NCBI GenBank assembly: GCA_019359215.1
Contig: JAHHHS010000078.1
Location: 1-33,490 of the forward strand
Source of the DNA: Nostoc indistinguendum CM1-VF10
GTDB taxonomy: Bacteria; Cyanobacteriota; Cyanobacteriia; Cyanobacteriales; Nostocaceae
Direction: 5' to 3'
DNA: 33,490 bases
Made by a program: the position numbers and the translations under genes. Below are positions 17,557-25,055 of the stretch, piece after piece. A model generated the notes under the pieces. The model worked only from the letters and a program-made list of their open reading frames with translations, did no database searches and was not told where the DNA came from. Numbering within the stretch: position 1 is the stretch's first letter; each line of letters starts with the position of its first letter.

Positions 17557-20500
17557 ATGAAAGTAGAAGAGCCATTAATCATTTTAGATGATATCTTTCC
17601 GCAACAGAGTTTGAGCGATATTCAAGAGTTGGTGTTACAGCAAGTGTGGCTAGGACACACCTATGAAGAAATAGCCGAAGGTAGTGGTTATGATACCGAC
17701 TACATTAAACACGTTGGTTCCGGCTTATGGCGGTTACTCTCGCAAAAAATTGGCGAGAAAGTAAGTAAAAGTAATTGCCGCTCGGTTCTTCAACGACATC
17801 TGCACAGGGGGAGTGAGAGAAAATCCCAACACCAGCAAGGTATTGCTCAAATAGCTGAATCATCGGTCAAATCTGAGGTAGTAACTTCTCAAATTGTTAC
17901 ATCGACTCAACATATAGACTGGGGAGATGCCATAGATGTGGAGCGTTTCTACGGTCGCACCTTAGAACTAGCGACACTAGAGCAATGGATTACAAAAGAA
18001 CATTGTCGCTTGGTCATGCTATTAGGGATGGGAGGAATTGGCAAAACATCCTTAGCAGTAAAGTTGGCACAACAAATTCAGGGAGAATTTGAATACCTCA
18101 TCTGGCGCAGTCTCCGTAATGCTCCACCCATCCAAGAACTGATAGCAGATTGGCTGAAATTTTTCTCCAATCAGCAACAGATAAACTTACCACAAACTTT
18201 AGATGGTCAAATCTTGCAGTTGATAGAGTATTTGCGTACTTCACGTTGTTTGCTCATCCTCGACAATGGCGAGTCAATAATGCAAAGTGGCGAGTTCACT
18301 GGAGGCTATAAAGACGGATACGATGGCTATGGTCAACTACTAAGTTGCATCGGGGAGACACCCCATAAAAGCACATTATTACTAACTTCCAGAGAAAAAC
18401 CAAAAAGTTTAGCCGCCAAAGAAGGAGAAAAACTGCCAATACGCTCGTTACCACTGTCAGGATTAAGTTTAGCAGAAATCCAAAATATATTTCAACTTAA
18501 AGGCACATACACTGGGTCACAAGCGGAATGGGAATCGATTGTTGCACATTATGCAGGTAATCCACTTGCCTTAAAAATGGTGGCAGTAGCAATCCAAGAC
18601 TGCTTTGCAGGTGAGTTGGCAGAATTTGTGGAATACAGCCAACAAGGAACGTTAATTTTTGATGATATTCGTGACCTGCTAGAACGGCAATTTAGTCGGT
18701 TAACAGAGATAGAGAAAATAGCAATGTATTGGCTGGCAATTAATCGCGAGCCAGTAACGCTGTCACAATTACAAGAAGATATTTTAGAGAAAAAAGACAA
18801 AAGCAAGATATTAGAGACCTTATCTTCGTTGCAAAGGCGATCTCTGATAGAGAAAACTAGCTCTAGCTTGACACAACAACCAGTAGTTATGGAGTACGTG
18901 ACCGAACAGTTGATAGCACGAATTTGTCAAGAAATTGAGACGGCAGAAGTAGAACTACTGTGTCAGTGTGCTTTAATTAAAGCTCAAGCAAAAGATTACG
19001 TTCGAGACAGTCAAATTCGAGTCATTCTTCAACCAATTGTTGAGAAATTAAGCTTGAGCTTGAAGAGCAAGCAAAACATTGAAAAAAAATGCCAACAGAT
19101 TCTTGCAAAGCTCCATTCTACTATCAGTGGTAGTCCAATAAAGTCCTCTATCTCTACAGGTTATGCTGCTGGAAATTTAATTAACCTGCTACAACAACTG
19201 CAAGTTAATCTTTCAGGTTATGACTTTTCCTACTTGCCGATTTGGCAAGCTTATTTGCAAGGAGTAATCTTGCAAAAGGTTAACTTTTCTTATGCTGACT
19301 TGGCTAAATCTGTATTTTCTGAAACCATGAGCGGCATTCCGTCCCTTGCCTTTAGCCCAGATGGCAAATTTTTGGCTACAGGTGGTACCGGAGGTGAGAT
19401 TGACTTGTGGCAAGTTGCAAATGGCAGACATATCGTTAGTTTTAAACATACCAATTGGATATGGTCAGTTGTCTTTAGTCCAAAAGGAGACATACTAGCT
19501 AGTGGTAGCACTGACGGCGTTATTAAATTGTGGGATATTTCTATAGGTCAGTGTTTGAAAACTTTACAGGAACATACCAACTGGGTTACCTCAGTTGCTT
19601 TCAGTCCTGACAACCAAATTATAGCTAGCGGTAGTAGTGATGGTACTATAAAATTATGGGATATTTTTACAGGTCAATGTCTCCATACCTTGCAAGGGAA
19701 TAATAGTTGGATATTAGCTGTTGCTTTTCATCCAGATGGTCAAATTTTAGCTAGCGGTAGTAGTGATGGTACTGTAAAGTTGTGGGATATAAGCACGGAT
19801 CAGTACTGCCAAACCTTACTAGGACACTCCAATCAAGTTTGGTCTGTTGCTTTTAGCCCAGATGGTGCTATCTTGGCAAGTGGTAGCCATGACAACACCG
19901 TCAAACTCTGGGATGTTCGCACGGGTCAATGTTTTAAAACTCTGCTAAACCAAACCGATTACGTCTGGTCTGTTGCTTTCAGCCCGGATGGTCAAACTTT
20001 AGCTGTGAGTAGCGAAGACCAGACAGTGAGACTGTGGGATATTCAAATAGGAGAGTGCCTTAAAACTTTCACAGGACACACTAGTCCAATATGGTCTGTT
20101 TCTTTTCACCCAGAAGGTAAAATCCTAGCAAGTGGTGGTGAAGACAAAAGGGTTAAATTATGGGATGCCCAAACTGGTCGATGCCTTAAGACATTACAAG
20201 GGGAAACTAACCAAGTGTGGTCTGTGGCTTTTAGCCCAGATGGTCAAACTCTAGCAAGCGGTGGTGAAGACAAAACAGTTAGGCTCTGGGATGCCCAAAC
20301 TGGTCAATGCCTTAAAACATTCCAAGGGCATAATTGTCTAATCTTGCAAGTTGCTTTCAGCCCTAAAAACCAAACAATTGCTAGTGCAAGTTATGACTGG
20401 ACTATCAGACTATGGGATGTTAGGACAGGACTATGCTCTAAAGTTTTGCAGGGTCATACAGGTAAAGTAGTGTGCGTTGCTTTTAGTCCAGATGGACAGA

Positions 20501-21249
20501 TTTTAGCAAGTGGTAGCTTCGACTACACGGTGAAACTATGGGATACCAGTACAGGTCGATGCCTCAAAACCTTGCAGGGGCATAGTAACTGGGTATTTCA
20601 AATTGCTTTTAGTCCAGATGGACAAACTTTAGCTAGCAGCGGTGGTGATAGTATTATAAAGTTGTGGGATGCAAGCACGGGTCAGTGTTTGAAAACCTTG
20701 GAAGGACATTTAGCTCAGGTATGGTGCATTGCTTTTAGTCCTGACGGTCGAACTCTTGCAAGTGGTAGCGAAGATAACACTGTGAAACTATGGGATGTTA
20801 GCAAAATCTGCTTGCAACCCCGATATCAAGACCCGCAGAGTTTAGAACATATTTCTGTACCATGTCTAACAACCTTACAGGAGCATACAGCTCGAGTTTG
20901 GTCTGTTGCTTTTAGTCCTGATGGTTGTAGCTTAGCAACTTGCTGTCTTGGGAAAGCGCTGAAGTTGTGGGATGTACGTCCCGGTCATGGGTACAAACTT
21001 CTTTGGAATCACATTAGTCAGAATAAACTCAAATCTGTTGCCTTTAGTCCGATCAATCGCACTTTGGCAAGTGGTACTTTTGACGATTGCACAATTAAGC
21101 TACATGATGTTGAAACGGGAGAATGTTTGAGAAGTTTTACAGCTGACAGACTTTATGAAGGAATGAACATTATTGGGGTCACTGGCTTAACAGACGCTCA
21201 AAAAGCTACTTTGAAAACTCTGGGAGCAGTAGAAGACTTTTGTATTTGA
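17557..21249 (+). CDS. STAND NTPase (NB-ARC) with 14 WD40 repeats
   Basis: A 1230-residue signalling or conflict-type ATPase. Residues about 15-80 form a helix-turn-helix-like N-terminal domain (LVLQQVWLGHTYEEIAEGSG) found on many cyanobacterial STAND proteins. The NB-ARC domain spans about 125-420, with Walker A GMGGIGKT (157-164), Walker B LLILD (232-236) and a LLLTSRE sensor. A helical linker follows to about 585. Fourteen WD40 units (about 588-1195, each VAFSPDGxxLASGSxDxTVKLWD-like) make two seven-bladed propellers. The tail ends with a GLTDAQKATLKTLGAVEDF segment. By family knowledge the propellers sense a ligand or partner and the NTPase oligomerises; the effector output here is unclear, perhaps the N-terminal domain. 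A truncated paralogue lies at 32656. The stop codon abuts that of the convergent methyltransferase. Confidence 0.93.
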   Translation: MKVEEPLIILDDIFPQQSLSDIQELVLQQVWLGHTYEEIAEGSGYDTDYIKHVGSGLWRLLSQKIGEKVSKSNCRSVLQRHLHRGSERKSQHQQGIAQIAESSVKSEVVTSQIVTSTQHIDWGDAIDVERFYGRTLELATLEQWITKEHCRLVMLLGMGGIGKTSLAVKLAQQIQGEFEYLIWRSLRNAPPIQELIADWLKFFSNQQQINLPQTLDGQILQLIEYLRTSRCLLILDNGESIMQSGEFTGGYKDGYDGYGQLLSCIGETPHKSTLLLTSREKPKSLAAKEGEKLPIRSLPLSGLSLAEIQNIFQLKGTYTGSQAEWESIVAHYAGNPLALKMVAVAIQDCFAGELAEFVEYSQQGTLIFDDIRDLLERQFSRLTEIEKIAMYWLAINREPVTLSQLQEDILEKKDKSKILETLSSLQRRSLIEKTSSSLTQQPVVMEYVTEQLIARICQEIETAEVELLCQCALIKAQAKDYVRDSQIRVILQPIVEKLSLSLKSKQNIEKKCQQILAKLHSTISGSPIKSSISTGYAAGNLINLLQQLQVNLSGYDFSYLPIWQAYLQGVILQKVNFSYADLAKSVFSETMSGIPSLAFSPDGKFLATGGTGGEIDLWQVANGRHIVSFKHTNWIWSVVFSPKGDILASGSTDGVIKLWDISIGQCLKTLQEHTNWVTSVAFSPDNQIIASGSSDGTIKLWDIFTGQCLHTLQGNNSWILAVAFHPDGQILASGSSDGTVKLWDISTDQYCQTLLGHSNQVWSVAFSPDGAILASGSHDNTVKLWDVRTGQCFKTLLNQTDYVWSVAFSPDGQTLAVSSEDQTVRLWDIQIGECLKTFTGHTSPIWSVSFHPEGKILASGGEDKRVKLWDAQTGRCLKTLQGETNQVWSVAFSPDGQTLASGGEDKTVRLWDAQTGQCLKTFQGHNCLILQVAFSPKNQTIASASYDWTIRLWDVRTGLCSKVLQGHTGKVVCVAFSPDGQILASGSFDYTVKLWDTSTGRCLKTLQGHSNWVFQIAFSPDGQTLASSGGDSIIKLWDASTGQCLKTLEGHLAQVWCIAFSPDGRTLASGSEDNTVKLWDVSKICLQPRYQDPQSLEHISVPCLTTLQEHTARVWSVAFSPDGCSLATCCLGKALKLWDVRPGHGYKLLWNHISQNKLKSVAFSPINRTLASGTFDDCTIKLHDVETGECLRSFTADRLYEGMNIIGVTGLTDAQKATLKTLGAVEDFCI

Positions 21250-22056
21250 CTAAAGCCGCCGACCCGTAGTTACAAAAACTCCTACTCCACCCCAGGCGTG
21301 AGGATTATCTAGCACTGAATAAATATCTTTAAGTTCTTGAATGGCGATTTCCCTTTGCTCTAAGGGTATCATCTCGTGCTTAAATCCCACAGTGATATCT
21401 AGGAAAGCTTTCATCTTAATGTCGTCAGTTGTAAAAACATGAACAGACGTTCGTACATTAGTAAATCCAGCAGTTTGTAAGTAAGTGCTTAACTTACGAC
21501 CAACATGGCGATCGCCACCTTTGCTTTGTTGACCTCTAGCTGCTTTTTGATTTAAAGATGAGAAAGAAGCTGGTTCAGGATAGAGTGTAAGCCAAGCATC
21601 ATCAATATCAACTATACAAAGAATACCATCTGGTTTTAAAACTTGATAGATATTCTGAAGTGCTTTGTTCGGCTCGGACAAATGCTGAAATATAAAACGA
21701 GCGTAAGCAAAGTCAAAAGTTTGTTCGACAAAGTTAGTTTGATAAATGTCGCCTTGGCGAAAAAACACATTCTCTACTCTTTCTATATTTTGATAACAGC
21801 GTGCTATTTCAAGTAAAGTTTCACTTAGATCAAAACCCGTCACTTTGCCAGAAGTAACAAATTTTGCCAATTCACAGCTAATAATTCCCGGTCCACAAGC
21901 TAAATCTAAGACATTCATACTAGCAGTTAATCCTGCTTGAGACCAAATTATTTTTTCATGGTCTATGATAGCAGTAGCTTGTTGTTTCAGTCGCTCTAAT
22001 TCTTTTTCTTTTTCAAAAAAGTTATCCAACAAGTAAGAATTATTTTTTTTAATCAT
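21250..22056 (-). CDS. Class I SAM-dependent methyltransferase
   Basis: A 268-residue protein with a Rossmann-type methyltransferase core. Motif I is VLDLACGPG (49-57), followed by a VTGFDLSE acidic strand and the FDFAYARFIFQHLSEP and LKPDGILCIVDID segments. The N-terminal 25 residues are a charged helix. The substrate cannot be read; the UbiE/COQ5-like core fits small molecules, including phenolic polyketides. It lies on the same strand as the type III PKS operon but is separated from it by about 1.8 kb, including the opposite-strand acyltransferase, so a tailoring role on a resorcinol-type product is only a possibility. It converges with the STAND gene with no intervening base. Confidence 0.85.
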   Translation of the reverse strand: MIKKNNSYLLDNFFEKEKELERLKQQATAIIDHEKIIWSQAGLTASMNVLDLACGPGIISCELAKFVTSGKVTGFDLSETLLEIARCYQNIERVENVFFRQGDIYQTNFVEQTFDFAYARFIFQHLSEPNKALQNIYQVLKPDGILCIVDIDDAWLTLYPEPASFSSLNQKAARGQQSKGGDRHVGRKLSTYLQTAGFTNVRTSVHVFTTDDIKMKAFLDITVGFKHEMIPLEQREIAIQELKDIYSVLDNPHAWGGVGVFVTTGRRL

Positions 22057-22117
22057 TGTAAGGACTCAGGTGGAATCTAGTTGACAAAGGAAACAGGAGT
22101 ACGAGAGCATCACTGTC

Positions 22118-22395
22118 ATGAGCCAAAAACCTGTAAAAGCCAAAACAGAAGAAGAACTAAACCAATTGTCAAAGGAACAGTTGGTAGAAATTATTAGGCG
22201 TTGCAAGAGGAAGTAGTATGGCTCCAACAAAGTTTAAAAATTAACAGTAAAACTTCATCGAACGAGTAGAAAAAGCGATTTAACCGAGCGTTACTGAGTT
22301 AAGTGGTTGGATAAAACAGACACAACCTAATATCGATGTGGATGGAACACCTTGGTCAGTCAAAGGAGCCGCTGTTAGTGAAAGTGATTGAATCC
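22118..22395 (+). pseudogene. IS66-like transposase remnant
   Basis: An ATG at 22118 starts MSQKPVKAKTEEELNQLSKE and QLVEIIRRCKRK, then a stop. In another frame the sequence continues EEVVWLQQSLKINSKTSS, the hallmark N-terminal segment of IS66-type transposases (LNSxTSSKPPS). Further on, SGWIKQTQPNIDVDGTPWSV resembles the first catalytic region. At least two frame changes and an internal deletion make this a relic. Confidence 0.6.
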
Positions 22396-22634
22396 TTACA
22401 TTTTTGAATACTGTATCGGCGCTCTAGAGTTAGTGGAATCAAGCAATAGATTGTGTTCAAGTTTTGCAAGTAACTTTAATAAAAGTATGTCTTACTCGAA
22501 TAGTTTTGGCAATGTCAAAAAGTGTGAAAAAGTGGTGTGGTAACATTGGTTGAATTTAAACAAATAATTAAAAATAAAGTCAAGAAAACGCAAAAATTCT
22601 CTTATATATTCATAAATCAATCAAGGCATAAGGC

Positions 22635-22781
22635 AAAAATATTCTAGAGTGGTAAAACTTGCTAGAGTAGATTTTTAATGATTGACATAGACGTAAATAG
22701 GTAAACCAAAATTTTCAATAATAACGAATTTACTAGGTTTAAGTTTTTGCTCTAGCTAGCTTTGCCACTCTAGAAAATATT
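22635..22781. repeat. MITE-like inverted-repeat element
   Basis: AATATTCTAGAGTGGTAAAA at about 22638 and the following CTTGCTAGAG are matched in inverted form by TGCTCTAGCTAG...CCACTCTAGAAAATAT at 22748-22781. The arms are about 34 bases with a few mismatches and enclose about 78 AT-rich bases without coding capacity. No clear target duplication was found. Confidence 0.65.
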
Positions 22782-22921
22782 TATATCACTTTTTAGCACT
22801 GTCTAAAAAAGATAATAAACCTAATATTACAGTTAGCAGTTTCAAAAGTTAAAAAAGTATCAATGAAAATCAAAAATATATTTTTGAATAAAATAGAAAA
22901 TTTGTTATTATAGCGTTCCTC

Positions 22922-22965
22922 AAGAGTTTGTGAATAAACTCTTTTCTTTCTTTCTTTCTTTGTTT
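22922..22965 (+). terminator. Hairpin plus T-rich TTTC tract
   Basis: AAGAGTTT (22922-22929) pairs with AAACTCTT (22936-22943) around a six-base loop and is followed by tandem TTTC units to about 22965. It resembles an intrinsic terminator on the plus strand, but no intact upstream gene needs one; it could be an attenuator in the acyltransferase leader. Confidence 0.4.
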
Positions 22966-23109
22966 GTTTTCTGACTTTCGCTTTCTTTACATCTAGCCAG
23001 CCTGTGACAATGGCTTTCCCAAATGTAATTTATTAAATTACGGTTGTGTTCGCCCTATTTGGGTTTAAGATAAATATTTTTGCTATTTTTTATCAATGAG
23101 GAGTGAAGT

Positions 23110-23787
23110 ATGTTTCGTGACATAAAAATTGCTACACATAAACAAGAAAAAGAGGAAATTTATAAGTTTAGATATCAAATATATATTGAAGAAATGCATC
23201 GTTCTTGTCATGCAGATCGGGAGAATAAAGTCCTGTTAGATTCAATGGATTCTGAGAAATCAGTTCTTGTTTATGTAAAACATATCAATAATCAAGTAAT
23301 AGCTACAGCAAGAATAAATTATAGAAGAAATAGCAAGTTTCGATTTGAAGAAGAATATGGAATAAAAGAATTCTTGCCTTATTTTCCAAATTTTATCTCT
23401 AACACATCAAAGCTGATGATACACAAAGACTATAGACATAATAGAATAACACTTAATTTTCTTAATTATCTGTTTAAACTAGTACTAAAAGCAGGTATTG
23501 TATTTGACTTCATAGATTGCGTTGAACCATTATATAAGTTCTATAGCAAACTAGGCTATAGAAGATATAAAAATAACTTTATTCATCCAGAATTTGGTGA
23601 ATCTGTACCAATGGTTCTCTGCTTAACAGATAAGAAATATCTTCAAAAAATTGGCTCACCTTTTCACAAAATTTTAGAAAACTATATTTCTAGCTTAGAT
23701 TTTAAATCAAGACAAAAACACCTTGTTAGCGATCCTCTCCCTTCTCAACTATTACAACAGATTATTAGTAAAAACTTAATCTGCTAG
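23110..23787 (+). CDS. GNAT-fold N-acyltransferase, FeeM-like
   Basis: A 225-residue protein resembling the FeeM/N-acyl amino acid synthase and autoinducer-synthase-like branch of the GNAT fold. The N-terminal region has the EIYKFRYQIYIEEM segment typical of this branch, then IATARINYR, FISNTSKLMIHKDYRHNRIT and a C-terminal FYSKLGYRRY block. By family knowledge such enzymes move an acyl group from acyl-ACP to an amino acid or amine. GAGGAG precedes the ATG. It is convergent with the type III PKS/FAAL-ACP operon, which provides an acyl-ACP source, so a shared acyl supply is possible but inferred. Low GC and AT-rich codons set it apart from the PKS genes. A protein or other small-amine acetyltransferase is the alternative. 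Confidence 0.75.
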   Translation: MFRDIKIATHKQEKEEIYKFRYQIYIEEMHRSCHADRENKVLLDSMDSEKSVLVYVKHINNQVIATARINYRRNSKFRFEEEYGIKEFLPYFPNFISNTSKLMIHKDYRHNRITLNFLNYLFKLVLKAGIVFDFIDCVEPLYKFYSKLGYRRYKNNFIHPEFGESVPMVLCLTDKKYLQKIGSPFHKILENYISSLDFKSRQKHLVSDPLPSQLLQQIISKNLIC

Positions 23788-23816
23788 TTAGTGTTTTTAT
23801 GACTTACATGGAGTTC

Positions 23817-23843
23817 AAAAAGCTGCTGTAATTTTACAGCAGC
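23817..23843 (-). terminator. Intrinsic terminator of the type III PKS operon
   Basis: GCTGCTGTAA and TTACAGCAGC form a perfect 10-base stem around a minimal loop at 23822-23843. On the minus strand it is followed at once by TTTTT. It lies about 50 bases past the type III PKS stop. The plus-strand acyltransferase ends just before it, so it may serve both convergent genes. Confidence 0.75.
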
Positions 23844-23891
23844 AACAAGTTCTATAAAAAACACTCATGTTGCCATTTAACAATCCTTGTT

Positions 23892-25013
23892 TTACCACTG
23901 CAAAAGAACTACTTCTTGAGAACAGCCTGGTCCCATAGCTACTAGTAAGCCGTAAGATCCAGGAGGAGGCGAGTCTCTTGATAAAACTTCGTTCAACATA
24001 TAAAGTACTGTAGCTGATGCAATATTTCCAACTCGTGCTAATGTATCACGACTTAACTGTAACACTTGATCACCAAGCGCAAACTCGTCTTCTATAGCCT
24101 TAATTATCTTAGGACCACCAGGATGTACAATCCAGCGAGAAATTTTATCAGCTGATAAATTATGGTCAGCAAGTAGTGAATCAATGACTTGTCGTAGTCC
24201 AACCTTGACAAAATCAGCTAACTGAGGTTTCAAAATACTTCTCATACCACTATCAATGGTATCAACTCTGACGAGATCTTCAGTATTAGGGAGCCAATTT
24301 GACCGATTATCAATTACCTTAAGTGTTGATTTTTGGGCTAAAGGATGGTCGCGACCAACCATTAAAACTGCTCCTGCTCCATCACCAAATAAGGCGGCAG
24401 TAACGAGCGTCATAATGATGTCACTGTATATAGAAGGATCTGACTGTACTCGACTTATTAAAGAAGACAATTCTTTTTGAAAAGAACCTTGCCAAAGCAT
24501 TGAAGTAAGTTCAACACAAAAAACAATCGCAGCTTCCTTAGGATGCCCTTGTAAGTAATCTGCAACACGAGCAATACCTGCAGCTCCACCCAAACAACCA
24601 ATCCCAGATATAGGTATTCTCTTTACATTTGGTGAAAAGGGAATACGGTTCATTAATCGGGCATCAATCGAAGGAACTGCTGGAATAAGGGTTGCAGAGG
24701 TAATCTGCGATACTTCCTCTGGTACAAGCCCAACCCGTTCTAGTAATGAATACACAGTTGCTGTAGCTAAGTTCACAGCAGCCTCTATAGCTGTATTCAC
24801 AGTTGTTTCCCATGTAGGTAGATGGTAAACAGACTCTAATGGTAGGGCAAAGTAACGACCTTCAATCATTACATTAGAGAAGAATTGGTCTATCTGCTCT
24901 AAATCGAAATCCAACTCCATCTCTAAACAGTATTTATGCAAAGCAGTGGCTAGCACTTCTTGAGGGTAATACTGGGAAGGAAAACCAGTAGATGTAGCAA
25001 CGATATACGTCAT
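23892..25013 (-). CDS. Type III polyketide synthase (chalcone synthase-like)
   Basis: A 373-residue homodimeric-type ketosynthase, normal in length. The catalytic triad is visible: Cys140 in GIGCLGGAAG, His297 in WIVHPGGPKI and Asn330 in VGNIASATVL, with the GDGAGAVLM and GPGCSQEVVLL family blocks. Bacterial members extend a fatty acyl starter with malonyl-CoA and cyclise it to alkylresorcinols or alkylpyrones. It follows the FAAL-ACP gene by 42 bases on the same strand, so the starter is most likely an acyl-ACP made by that protein, as in cyanobacterial resorcinol pathways such as the cylindrocyclophane and hierridin types. No halogenase or aryl-coupling gene accompanies it here. The number of extensions and the ring type cannot be read from the sequence. 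Confidence 0.93.
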   Translation of the reverse strand: MTYIVATSTGFPSQYYPQEVLATALHKYCLEMELDFDLEQIDQFFSNVMIEGRYFALPLESVYHLPTWETTVNTAIEAAVNLATATVYSLLERVGLVPEEVSQITSATLIPAVPSIDARLMNRIPFSPNVKRIPISGIGCLGGAAGIARVADYLQGHPKEAAIVFCVELTSMLWQGSFQKELSSLISRVQSDPSIYSDIIMTLVTAALFGDGAGAVLMVGRDHPLAQKSTLKVIDNRSNWLPNTEDLVRVDTIDSGMRSILKPQLADFVKVGLRQVIDSLLADHNLSADKISRWIVHPGGPKIIKAIEDEFALGDQVLQLSRDTLARVGNIASATVLYMLNEVLSRDSPPPGSYGLLVAMGPGCSQEVVLLQW

Positions 25014-25055
25014 GATTATTTTTCTCTTTCACGAATCAAAAGTTTATAAAAATCT

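Larger units (their letters stand above)
22396..23109. promoter_or_regulatory. Leader region of the N-acyltransferase gene
   Basis: About 700 AT-rich bases with no gene. It contains a MITE-like inverted repeat (22635-22781), a hairpin (22922-22943) followed by a T-rich TTTC tetranucleotide tract, and a palindrome GTAATTTATTAAATTAC (23025-23041) about 70 bases before the acyltransferase start that could bind a dimeric regulator. The acyltransferase ATG has a strong GAGGAG ribosome site eight bases upstream. Confidence 0.45.

Noticed and set aside
22921..22970. TTTC tract as a CRISPR or tandem-repeat array
   Set aside because: The unit is four bases with few copies and no spacers; it is a simple sequence repeat.
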